Assembly (NCBI RefSeq): GCF_036226925.1
Contig: NZ_CP109031.1
Span: 5,270,001 to 5,334,000, forward strand
DNA: 64,000 nucleotides
Direction: 5' to 3'
Source: Streptomyces sp. NBC_00659
GTDB lineage: Bacteria; Actinomycetota; Actinomycetes; Streptomycetales; Streptomycetaceae
Shown here: positions 54,392-61,309 of the stretch, piece by piece
How positions within the stretch are numbered: position 1 is the first letter of the stretch
Layout of the letters: every line of letters starts with the position of its first letter
The notes under the pieces: generated by a model
What the model was told of the DNA's origin: nothing
The model's input: the letters and a program-made list of their open reading frames with translations, nothing else
Databases searched by the model: none
Made by a program: the position numbers and the translations under genes

Positions 54392-54473
54392 GCCTCCGAG
54401 TCTCGCAGGGGGGTCTGACAATGCCGTCCGGCCACGCGGACCTCCCGGTCCTTCGGGCGTCCCTCGGGCGCCG

Positions 54474-55250
54474 CTACGGCCGCTCCTCGGACCCGGCGTC
54501 CGCCTTCGCCTGCGCTTCCGTCTTCTTCTCCGCGAGCTCCACGAGCTCCGTGAGCATGCGCCCGACGTGCGCCTCGGTCGCCGCCTTGTCGACGCCCGCG
54601 CCGCTGAGAACGCCCTCGCCGTTCTCGAACTCCAGCAGGGCGAGCAGGATGTGTTCGGTGCCGACGTAGTTGTGGCCGAGGCGGAGGGCCTCGCGGAACG
54701 TGAGTTCCAGGACCTTCTTGGCGGCCGGTCCGTAGGGGACCAGTTCGGGGACCTCGTCGGCGGCCGGCGGGAGCGCGGCGACGGCCGCCTCGCGGACGGC
54801 GTCCAGGGAGACTCCCTGCGCGGTGATCGCCCTGGCGCCGAGCGCGTCGGGCTCGCTGAGCAGGCCGAGGACGAGGTGCTCGGGCAGTCCCTCGGTGCCG
54901 CCCAGGGCCTTGCACTCGTTGTGCGCGACCATGACCACCTTGCGGGCCCGCGGGGTGTAGCGGCCGAACCCCTGACTGGGGTCGAGGTCCGCCTCCGCCT
55001 TCGGCACGAACCGCTTCTGCGCGGCCTGCCGGGTGACGCCCATGCTCCTGCCGATGTCCGTCCAGGAAGCCCCCGAACGCCGGGCCTGGTCCACGAAGTG
55101 CCCGATCAGATGGTCGGCCACGTCGCCCAGGTGGTCGGCCGCGATCACCGCGTCCTGGAGCTGGTCGAGCGCGTCGCTGTGCACCTTCTTGATGGCCTCG
55201 ATGAGGTCGTCGAGACGCACGGATGCCTTGCCTGGTGAGTTCGTCGTCAT
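54474..55250 (-). CDS. HTH protein with Clp N-terminal (Clp_N) repeats
   Basis: 258 residues. Residues ~60-82 are a helix-turn-helix (SWTDIGRSMGVTRQAAQKRF) and ~95-240 a double Clp_N repeat (ARKVVMVAHNECKALGGTEG; LRLGHNYVGTEHILLALLEF) as in ClpC, but no AAA+ ATPase domain follows. It may sense or deliver Clp substrates while binding DNA, and so control protease genes or its own. Two TGTCAAC-N5-GTTGACA sites lie immediately upstream, overlapping a TTGACA-17-TACCGT promoter whose start would be at or near the ATG (55248-55250), giving a leaderless, self-regulated message. The C-terminus is a charged coil. Confidence 0.9.
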   Translation of the reverse strand: MTTNSPGKASVRLDDLIEAIKKVHSDALDQLQDAVIAADHLGDVADHLIGHFVDQARRSGASWTDIGRSMGVTRQAAQKRFVPKAEADLDPSQGFGRYTPRARKVVMVAHNECKALGGTEGLPEHLVLGLLSEPDALGARAITAQGVSLDAVREAAVAALPPAADEVPELVPYGPAAKKVLELTFREALRLGHNYVGTEHILLALLEFENGEGVLSGAGVDKAATEAHVGRMLTELVELAEKKTEAQAKADAGSEERP

Positions 55251-55251
55251 G

Positions 55252-55270
55252 TGTCAACGGTAGGTTGACA
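55252..55270. promoter_or_regulatory. Operator 1 of the Clp_N/HTH gene
   Basis: TGTCAAC-GGTAG-GTTGACA, a perfect 7-base inverted repeat with a 5-base spacer, one base beyond the start codon. It covers the -10 box TACCGT (complement of 55257-55262). Confidence 0.75.
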
Positions 55271-55279
55271 GCATGGGAG

Positions 55280-55298
55280 TGTCAACCCGGAGTTGACG
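55280..55298. promoter_or_regulatory. Operator 2 of the Clp_N/HTH gene
   Basis: TGTCAAC-CCGGA-GTTGACG, the same motif with one arm mismatch, centred 28 bases from operator 1. It contains the -35 TTGACA (complement of 55280-55285). Confidence 0.72.
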
Positions 55299-55495
55299 CC
55301 TGGTACGTGTTGATATTCCTGTGTGTTGCGAAATGCCCGCGCGGCAACGGCGGGGAGCCCTCGGAGGGGAGCGCGGCCGGGTGTCCGCCGCTCCGATTCC
55401 GGCGGGCGGCACGTTGTCCACAGGGTGTGGACGAGTCGCGGCCACGGCGCCGGGGCGTACGTCTGCCCCCGCTCCGCCCGTGACACGATCGGGGG

Positions 55496-56623
55496 ATGAG
55501 TACGTCCAGCACTGTGGAGCGCGCCTTCGCGGCCGCCCTCTACGCCGACACCGACACCTCGCTCGACGCCGGAGCCTCCGCGCTCGCCGCCGATCCGGCC
55601 TCCGACGCCGAACTCGCCCGGCGCGGCGCGGAGTTCGTCGCGGCGGCCTGGCGGCGCGGCTGGCAGCCCGCCGATGTCGTACGGATCGTGCGGCGCGACC
55701 TGGACGACGTACACGTACGCCTGCTGATCTCCCTGGTGCTCGAGGAGAGGGAGGGCGACCGCGCGCCCCGGGGTGCGCGCTGGGCGGCCCAGCTCGACGA
55801 GCTGGAGGCCGAACCCCACGACCTCCGGGCCGACCGTTTCTCGCGCGCCACCGCGACTCTGGAGCTCTACCGTCTGCTCCTGCGCCTGCCCTCCATCGAG
55901 CCACTGGACCCGCCCCGGGCGCCGGTCACGGCCTCCGCCCCGCAGGAGACCCGCATGCTCACCCGCATCCGCGCCCTGCTGGCGAAGGCGGAGGCGACCG
56001 GGTTCCCGGAGGAGGCGGAGGCGCTCAGTGCCAAGGCGCAGGAGCTGATGGCGCGGCACAGCATCGACGAGGCCCTGCTCGCGGCGCGGACCCACGCGAA
56101 GGACGCGCCCGGCGCCTGCCGCATCGGTGTCGAGCCGCCGTACGAGACGGCCAAGGCCGTGCTCCTGGACGCGGTCGCGGGGGCGAACCGCTGCCGGGCC
56201 GTGTGGAACGACGCCCTCTGCTTCTCGACCGTCGTCGGCTTCGAACCCGACCTGGAAGCCGTCGAGCTCCTCTACACCTCGCTCCTCGTGCAGGCCACGG
56301 CGGCGATGACGAAGGCGGAGGCGGCGCAGCGGGCGGGCGGCCGCAAACGCACGAAGACCTTCCGGCAGTCGTTCCTGGCGGCGTACGCGCACCGGATCGG
56401 CGACCGGCTCGCGTCGGTCGCCGAGGAACAGGTGACCGCCACGGAGGGGGAGCTGCTGCCGGTCCTGGCGGCCCGCGACGTGGCGGTCACGGACCATCTG
56501 GACAGGATGTTCCCGGAGACGGTGACGACCCGGATGCGCGGGGTCACCGACGAGGCCGGATGGCACGAGGGCGCCGCGGCGGCGGACCGGGCCCAGGTCA
56601 GGGGCAGGCGGCCGCTCCCGTAG
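55496..56623 (+). CDS. DUF2786-domain protein of unknown function
   Basis: 375 residues, soluble. The DUF2786 segment is MLTRIRALLAKAEATGFPEE through AQELMARHSIDEALL (about residues 153-195), a helical zinc-metalloprotease-associated module found in plasmid and actinobacterial proteins. The remaining helical regions (1-140 and 215-350) contain no catalytic motif I recognise. The ATG at 55496 follows a short CACGATCGGGGG, compatible with leaderless expression or a weak site. TTGTCCACA occurs at 55414-55422 upstream. Divergent to the Clp_N/HTH gene across 245 bases. Confidence 0.82.
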   Translation: MSTSSTVERAFAAALYADTDTSLDAGASALAADPASDAELARRGAEFVAAAWRRGWQPADVVRIVRRDLDDVHVRLLISLVLEEREGDRAPRGARWAAQLDELEAEPHDLRADRFSRATATLELYRLLLRLPSIEPLDPPRAPVTASAPQETRMLTRIRALLAKAEATGFPEEAEALSAKAQELMARHSIDEALLAARTHAKDAPGACRIGVEPPYETAKAVLLDAVAGANRCRAVWNDALCFSTVVGFEPDLEAVELLYTSLLVQATAAMTKAEAAQRAGGRKRTKTFRQSFLAAYAHRIGDRLASVAEEQVTATEGELLPVLAARDVAVTDHLDRMFPETVTTRMRGVTDEAGWHEGAAAADRAQVRGRRPLP

Positions 56624-56765
56624 GGCGAGCCACGGCCATTGGCGGTGCGCCCGCTCCCGTAGGACGATTCACGGCCACTGGCGGTGCGCCCGCTGCCGTA
56701 GGGCGAGTCACGGCTGCCGACGGCGCGTCGGCTGCGGTACGGCGAGCCGCGGCCGTCGCCGGGGT
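56611..56765. repeat. 39-bp tandem repeat, about four copies
   Basis: Units begin at 56611, 56650, 56689 and 56728, decaying gradually from left to right. The first begins inside the end of the DUF2786 gene. 39 bases equal 13 codons and the array stays open in one forward frame other than that of the gene, but no gene uses it. Confidence 0.85.
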
Positions 56766-56795
56766 GGCTACTGCCTGGGGCCCACGGCAGTAGCC
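56766..56795 (-). terminator. Terminator of the DUF4232 lipoprotein gene
   Basis: GGCTACTGCC (56766-56775) pairs with GGCAGTAGCC (56786-56795) around 10 bases, 19 bases past the minus-strand stop. Confidence 0.8.
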
Positions 56796-56814
56796 CCGGG
56801 CAGGGGTTCCCTCG

Positions 56815-57372
56815 TCAGTCGCCCGCGTGCTGGAACGGTGTCACGGAGGCGTTCGGCTCGGTCGCCGATCCCTTCCCGGCCACCGGACCGAACGACCACG
56901 GGAAGCTCTGCGTGGTGTCGGCGCCGGGCAGGCTGATCTTCAGCGTCTTCGCGGGGAGGGTCTTCGCGTCGCCCTCCGCGCCCCGCACGTAGGTGATGGT
57001 GAAGGACGCGGTGTCGTCCTTGGCGAGGGTGAGCTCCTGCGGCGCCGCGGACTCGTCCGCCGCGATCTCCGCCGAGGTGCCGTCCGCCTCCACGGTGAGC
57101 CCGGGGAAGCCCTTCAGCGTGCACCGGGCGCCCTTGTTGGTGAGGGTGACCGGGATGTTTCCCGTGTCCCCGGCGGCCGTGGCGGGGTTCGCGGGACCGA
57201 CCTGGATTCCGGCGTCACCGATCGCACAGGCCGCGACGGCTGCCTTCTTCGCCGAGCCGGACGTGTCACCGGACTTCCCGGAGCCGCTGGAGCTGCCGGA
57301 GCCGCCGCCGTCGCAGGAGGTCAGAGCGAGGGCCGCCGCGAGGACGGTGACGGCGATGGGCAGAGCGCGCAT
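56815..57372 (-). CDS. DUF4232 lipoprotein
   Basis: 185 residues. Lipobox LTSC ends the signal near residue 20; a Gly/Ser/Lys linker (~21-45) leads to a beta-rich DUF4232 domain (NIPVTLTNKGARCTLKGFPG; DDTASFTITYVRG) with two Cys. The family is common on actinobacterial surfaces and of unknown function. The ATG at 57370-57372 follows AGGGGAA. Neighbouring on the same strand is another lipoprotein gene, 176 bases upstream; they share orientation but the gap argues for separate promoters. Confidence 0.87.
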   Translation of the reverse strand: MRALPIAVTVLAAALALTSCDGGGSGSSSGSGKSGDTSGSAKKAAVAACAIGDAGIQVGPANPATAAGDTGNIPVTLTNKGARCTLKGFPGLTVEADGTSAEIAADESAAPQELTLAKDDTASFTITYVRGAEGDAKTLPAKTLKISLPGADTTQSFPWSFGPVAGKGSATEPNASVTPFQHAGD

Positions 57373-57548
57373 GGGTTCCCCTGGGAGTCGTGACGATGTG
57401 CATGGATCATCACGCACGGAGGTCCGCCGAGGTTGCGCACCCCTCCTCGTTCACCCGCACGGGACCGGTATCGCCCGATATTGATCGCGGACTTTCCCGC
57501 TGTGCCGGAACGGGCCGGCGCGATCCCGTGGGATACGTGGTCGGGCGA

Positions 57549-58055
57549 TCAGGAGCCCAGGCTCGCCGTGGGCAGACCCGTGGGCAGCTTTCCGCCCTCG
57601 CTCTTGGTGTACGTCTCCTTGCCGAGGTCGCCCTCCCAGGTGACCGTCAGAGTCGTACCGCTGACGGAGTCGACCATGCCGACGGCGCGCTTCTTGCTGC
57701 CGTCCGTGCAGGTCAGGCGGATCATCTGCATGCTCGCCTCGTCGGACGACGTTCCGCTGCACACGGTGCCGCCGGTCGCGAAGAGGCCCGCCTGCTTGCC
57801 GTTGACCATGAGCACCACGGCCTTGCCGTCCGCGGTGGTGAGCCAGCTCCCCTGGAGTTTGCCGCCCGCCGCGGACGTGGCACCGGAGCCGCCGCCCGTA
57901 CCGGCGCCGTCCGTCGCGGACGTGCTCGGGCTCGCCGACGGCTCCCCGGAGTCGTCGCCCCCGCCGCTGCAACCGGTCAGCGCGAGCGCCGCCGCCAGTC
58001 CCGCGGTCGCGGCCGCGATACGCGCGTGGCGGGACGGGAAGGTCGCCGTAGTCAC
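57549..58055 (-). CDS. Small surface lipoprotein, hypothetical
   Basis: 168 residues. Lipobox LTGC at about residues 25-28, then a Gly/Ser/Asp-rich spacer to ~65 and a compact beta domain (LQGSWLTTADGKAVVLMVNG; GTVCSGTSSDEASMQMIRLT) with a Cys pair. No family name can be given. The GTG at 58053-58055 was chosen by the signal peptide and GGGGGC in front; the open frame continues upstream across the VOC operator without support. Confidence 0.8.
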   Translation of the reverse strand: MTTATFPSRHARIAAATAGLAAALALTGCSGGGDDSGEPSASPSTSATDGAGTGGGSGATSAAGGKLQGSWLTTADGKAVVLMVNGKQAGLFATGGTVCSGTSSDEASMQMIRLTCTDGSKKRAVGMVDSVSGTTLTVTWEGDLGKETYTKSEGGKLPTGLPTASLGS

Positions 58056-58202
58056 TGAAGCCCCCAAGGGTGGGATGGATGCGGGTCGCCCGGACGATCG
58101 CAGCAAGCTATCAGGAGGACCTGGGGACCCCCTCCGGGAATCCGGCGTGCGGTTGCTCACGGGCGTGTGCCAGGGACGGGGACGAGAGAGCACCAAGAAC
58201 GC

Positions 58203-58253
58203 CATAGGTAGGAGATTCCCTACGGTTGACACGTAGGGAATCTCCTACCTATG
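58203..58253 (+). promoter_or_regulatory. Promoter/operator of the VOC-ArsR-SRPBCC operon
   Basis: Two 22-base arms (58203-58224 and 58232-58253) are exact inverted copies, separated by GTTGACA. The loop holds a perfect -35 box TTGACA (58226-58231); TATGCT at 58250-58255 is the -10 at 18-base spacing. Each arm is itself nearly palindromic (GTAGGAGATTCCCTAC), so two repressor dimers could bind symmetrically around the -35. Transcription would begin at about 58261-58263, the ATG of the first gene. Confidence 0.85.
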
Positions 58254-58262
58254 CTGCGGACC

Positions 58263-58649
58263 ATGAACATCACTCACGCCTCCTTCGTCACGCTTCCCGT
58301 CGCCGACCAGGACCGGGCCCTTCGCTTCTATCGGGACGTCCTCGGCTTCGAGGCCACCGCCGACCTGGACATGCCGCCCGGCCGGTGGCTCCAGGTGGCG
58401 CCGAAGGGGGCGCAGACCGTCTTCACGCTCTCGGGTCCGGGGATGGGGGATTTCACGCCCGGAGAGACCCGGGGGATCATGTTGGTGACGACCGATGTCG
58501 ACGCCGACTGCACGCGGCTCGCCGCCGCCGGTGTCACGGTGGAGGGTCCCGACGACCTTCCCTGGGGCCGCATGGCCTCGTTCCGGGACCCTGACGGCAA
58601 CGGTCTGATGCTGGTCACGGAAAAGGCCCTGGAGTCGGCCTCGGAGTAG
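58263..58649 (+). CDS. VOC-superfamily (glyoxalase/dioxygenase-like) protein
   Basis: 128 residues, two paired beta-alpha-beta-beta-beta modules: ASFVTLPVADQDRALRFYRD and GIMLVTTDVDADCTRLAAAG, ending FRDPDGNGLMLVTE with the usual metal-ligand Glu position. Such proteins act as glyoxalases, dioxygenases or antibiotic-binding resistance factors; the exact role is not evident. The ATG at 58263 matches the predicted transcription start, so it is probably leaderless; an ATG at 58251 would lie in the operator. First gene of an operon with an ArsR regulator and an SRPBCC protein, a common actinobacterial trio. Confidence 0.9.
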   Translation: MNITHASFVTLPVADQDRALRFYRDVLGFEATADLDMPPGRWLQVAPKGAQTVFTLSGPGMGDFTPGETRGIMLVTTDVDADCTRLAAAGVTVEGPDDLPWGRMASFRDPDGNGLMLVTEKALESASE

Positions 58650-58672
58650 GAACGGAAGGTGCTGATCGCGCC

Positions 58673-59320
58673 ATGACGGGGATCGGGGCCGGACCGGAGG
58701 CCGCAGCCGGAGTGCGTGCCGGAACGGGAGCTGCCGCTGGCGCTCCCACCAGATCCGAAGCTCCTGCTGGAGCTCCTGCCGGAGCCGGATGCGAAGCTCC
58801 CGCCGGAGCCGCTGTTGCCGCCGCGACTCCCGCCGGAGTCGGATCTTCGGCCGAGGCCGGACCTTCAGCCCCGGCGGGATCTTCGGCCGAGGCCGGACCT
58901 TCAGCCGGGGCCGAGGCCAGGGCCGGATCTTCGACCGGAGCCGGAGTCGGAGCCGGAGCCGGTGTCGGTGTAGCCGTCGACGCTCCCGCGGCCCGCGAGG
59001 ACCAGCTCTTCGCGGCGCTCGCCAACTCCACCCGTCGTGAGGTGCTCCGGCTGCTGCGTGAGCAGGGGCCCCAGCCCGTTCAGGCGCTTGCCGACCACTT
59101 CGCCATGCGGCGCCCCAGCCTCTCGGAACACCTCAAGGTGCTCCGGGAGGCCGGGCTCGTGTCCGAGGAGCGCGCGGGCCGGCAGCGCATCTACCGCCTG
59201 GAGGCCGCCCCGCTCGCCGACGTCCAGGACTGGCTCCATCCGTACGAGCGGTTCTGGCGCGACAGGCTGAAGGGCCTCGGCGACCTCCTGGACCGCATGC
59301 CCGACGATGTCGAGACATGA
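58673..59320 (+). CDS. ArsR-family regulator with a long Ala/Gly/Pro leader
   Basis: 215 residues. The winged helix is in the C-terminal half (AALANSTRREVLRLLREQGP; MRRPSLSEHLKVLREAGLVS; RAGRQRIYRLE); no metal-binding cysteines of the ArsR/CadC type are present, so it belongs to the non-metal group often linked to SRPBCC partners. Residues 1-105 are low-complexity (AGAGVGAGAGVGV, PSAEAG-type repeats) encoded by GGAGCC/GGCCGA-type repetitive DNA at 58690-58975. A normal family member would begin near residue 103. The ATG at 58673 has only a distant GGAAGG; a later internal start is possible. It overlaps the next gene by ATGA and is the obvious candidate to bind the operon palindrome. Confidence 0.88.
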   Translation: MTGIGAGPEAAAGVRAGTGAAAGAPTRSEAPAGAPAGAGCEAPAGAAVAAATPAGVGSSAEAGPSAPAGSSAEAGPSAGAEARAGSSTGAGVGAGAGVGVAVDAPAAREDQLFAALANSTRREVLRLLREQGPQPVQALADHFAMRRPSLSEHLKVLREAGLVSEERAGRQRIYRLEAAPLADVQDWLHPYERFWRDRLKGLGDLLDRMPDDVET

Positions 59321-59859
59321 CCCCCGATCCGCAGGGCGCGAACCCCGACCCGGAGAGCGTGAACCCCGACGTGGAGGGCGTGAACCCCGATGCGCGGGGT
59401 CCGGTCCCTGACGACGACGACCTGACGACCATCCGCGTCGCCCAGTTCCTGCCGCATCCGCCCGCCAAGGTCTGGCGGGCGCTCACCGAGCCCGAACTGC
59501 TCGCGCAGTGGCAGATGCCGGGGTCCGAGAACTTCCGGCTCGAAGTCGGTCACCGGTACACGCTGACCGCCGTCCCGCGCCCCAACACGAACTTCTCCGG
59601 CACCGTTGACGTGCGTGTTCTCGCCTACGAGCCGCAGCGGATGCTGAGCGTCCGCTGGGCCGACGCGAACGCGCGGCGACCGGCGGACTGGACCATTACC
59701 TGGACGCTGGAACAGGAAGGGCGCGGTACGCGTCTCTTCCTAGTACACGAGGGATTCGATCCGGACGATCCCACACAGATGATGGCGCGGAAGATCATGG
59801 ACGGGGGCTGGAGGTCGCATGTGATGCGATCTCTGGGGAATGCGCTGGACCGGATGTAG
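59317..59859 (+). CDS. SRPBCC/AHSA1-domain protein
   Basis: 180 residues. Residues ~36-178 form the helix-grip START-like fold: VAQFLPHPPAKVWRALTEPE, WQMPGSENFRLEVGHRY, and the C-terminal GGWRSHVMRSLGNALDRM helix. AHSA1-type proteins bind a small hydrophobic ligand; as partners of ArsR regulators they are thought to affect stress or detoxification. The N-terminal 32 residues contain NPDxE/NPDxR repeats, like the extended leader of the ArsR protein. The ATG overlaps the arsR stop. Third gene of the operon. Confidence 0.9.
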   Translation: MTPDPQGANPDPESVNPDVEGVNPDARGPVPDDDDLTTIRVAQFLPHPPAKVWRALTEPELLAQWQMPGSENFRLEVGHRYTLTAVPRPNTNFSGTVDVRVLAYEPQRMLSVRWADANARRPADWTITWTLEQEGRGTRLFLVHEGFDPDDPTQMMARKIMDGGWRSHVMRSLGNALDRM

Positions 59860-59955
59860 GCCTGTACCGCACTCCGGCGAGGTGCGGGCCGTAGTCGGGC
59901 GAGCGACAGCCGGTAGTCAAGGGCCGGTAAAAGCTGTAACCGCAGGACCACCCCG

Positions 59956-59984
59956 CGTGCACGTGCATCTGCCCATGCATCTGC
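59956..59984. promoter_or_regulatory. Left 29-bp element of the whiJ-like module
   Basis: This 29-base string contains TGCATCTGC twice and recurs inverted at 61085-61113 with one mismatch. It lies 82 bases before the DUF397 GTG. Confidence 0.7.
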
Positions 59985-60065
59985 ACATGAACAGAGCTAT
60001 GATCCGAGTCAGTTGACTACTGCATCTATGGCCACCTCAGCCACTGCACGACCGGGGAGCGACCT

Positions 60066-60350
60066 GTGGACCACGACGTGTTCGACGTGGATGACGTGTA
60101 CGACGGTATGGCTGAATTCGTGTACAACGGCATGGCTGCGACCGAGCTTGACGGCGTCGCCTGGCAGAAGAGCAGGCACAGCAACTCACAGGGTTCCTGC
60201 GTGGAGTTCGCGCGGCTGCCCGGCGGTGACGTGGCCGTGCGGAACTCGCGGTTCCCCGAGGGGCCCGCGCTCGTCTACACACGCGCCGAGATCGAAGCCA
60301 TGCTCCTGGGCATCAAGGACGGCGAGTTCGACCACCTGGTCGCGGGCTGA
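60066..60350 (+). CDS. DUF397 protein (whiJ-associated small protein)
   Basis: 94 residues. The DUF397 core is WQKSRHSNSQGSCVEFARLP followed by VAVRNSRFPEGPALVYT. Such small proteins sit beside XRE/DUF5753 regulators of the WhiJ/BldB-associated type and are believed to modulate or be regulated by them. The N-terminal 28 residues are acidic (MDHDVFDVDDVYDGMAEF). GTG start with CGGGGAG in front. With the ATPase gene and the XRE gene that follow it forms a complete whiJ-like set. Confidence 0.92.
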   Translation: MDHDVFDVDDVYDGMAEFVYNGMAATELDGVAWQKSRHSNSQGSCVEFARLPGGDVAVRNSRFPEGPALVYTRAEIEAMLLGIKDGEFDHLVAG

Positions 60351-60460
60351 CCGCAGTGATCGCGAGCTGTCCCGAACCGGTCGGCCACGGGAGGGTGGCC
60401 ACGGTACGGATGACGTAAACCGAGGGTGAAGTTCACTCAGCGTTCCGTAACGCGCGTAGA

Positions 60461-60486
60461 ACCGCGGCGCCAAAAGGCGCCGCGGT
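60461..60486. terminator. Bidirectional terminator
   Basis: ACCGCGGCGCC-AAAA-GGCGCCGCGGT, an 11-bp stem with A4 loop between the convergent DUF397 and ATPase genes. Confidence 0.88.
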
Positions 60487-60488
60487 CG

Positions 60489-61010
60489 TTATTCGGAGTT
60501 GAGCGCGGCCGTCCCCGGCTGTGCTCCCAGCCGGAACAGCGCCCAGACGACCTTGCCGCTGAGCGTTCCGGCGAGCGGGTGCCAGCCCCAGCTGTCCGAG
60601 AACGAGTCGACCAGGAAGAGGCCGCGCCCCGACTCCGCCGAGAAGTCGTCCGAGTCGCCGGCGACCGGACTCTCGTGACTGGGATCGCGCACCGCGCACA
60701 CCAGCCGTGAGGTCCACCTCATCAAGTGCAGCCGTACGGGCGGCCCTTGGTCGTCCTTGCGGGGGGTGTCCGCGGGCAGCGCGTGCCGCAGGGCGTTGGT
60801 GACGAGTTCGGAGACCACCAGGCAGACGTCGTCGAAACGGTCGCCGATCTCCCACTGTTCCAGCGTTCCGCGGGTGAACTGCCGGGCCTCGCGCACCGCT
60901 TCGTAGCGGGCGGGCAAGGCGCACGAAGCGGCGCTGGACACGGCCGCGGGATCGAGAGGCGGAAGTCCCTGCCGTAAGGGTTCGAGCATGGTCGATCCAT
61001 TCGTCCCCAT
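60489..61010 (-). CDS. GHKL ATP-binding (anti-sigma-like) protein of the whiJ-like module
   Basis: 173 residues with the HATPase fold: FDDVCLVVSELVTNALRHA (N box), VRDPSHESP (modified G1) and SAESGRGLFLVDSFSDSWGW (G2). It resembles RsbW-type kinases, as is usual for the third member of whiJ-like loci. Its partner sigma or anti-anti-sigma factor is not encoded nearby. The ATG at 61008-61010 follows GGGAG; an ATG seven codons later (60989) is an alternative. It is convergent with DUF397 and divergent from the XRE gene. Confidence 0.88.
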   Translation of the reverse strand: MGTNGSTMLEPLRQGLPPLDPAAVSSAASCALPARYEAVREARQFTRGTLEQWEIGDRFDDVCLVVSELVTNALRHALPADTPRKDDQGPPVRLHLMRWTSRLVCAVRDPSHESPVAGDSDDFSAESGRGLFLVDSFSDSWGWHPLAGTLSGKVVWALFRLGAQPGTAALNSE

Positions 61011-61084
61011 GCGAGGCACTCCCGGGTGTTCGCGGTCGTTGCGATGCAGCGGTGGCGCGGGGACCATGGTTCCGAATGCGTACA

Positions 61085-61113
61085 GCAGATGCAAGGGCAG
61101 ATGCACGTGCACG
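61085..61113. promoter_or_regulatory. Right 29-bp element of the whiJ-like module
   Basis: Reverse complement of the element at 59956-59984 (28 of 29 identical). It lies 75 bases before the start of the ATPase gene, in the same relative orientation to it as the left copy is to DUF397. Confidence 0.7.
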
Positions 61114-61309
61114 TGCCCGAATTGGACCTTCCTCTGCTACTTCTTGCTCATTTCTTCCTTCACCTTATTCTCGGTTGTCGACGCTTCACTGATCGTTTCC
61201 TGTGCGCAGGCTTTGGCTGCTTTCCGTTTCCGTAACTGAGCGAGTACTGCTTGAAGTGTTTTAGTGGCAGACTTCGGCGTCTGGAAGACGGTTGGGGAGG
61301 CTGACGAAC

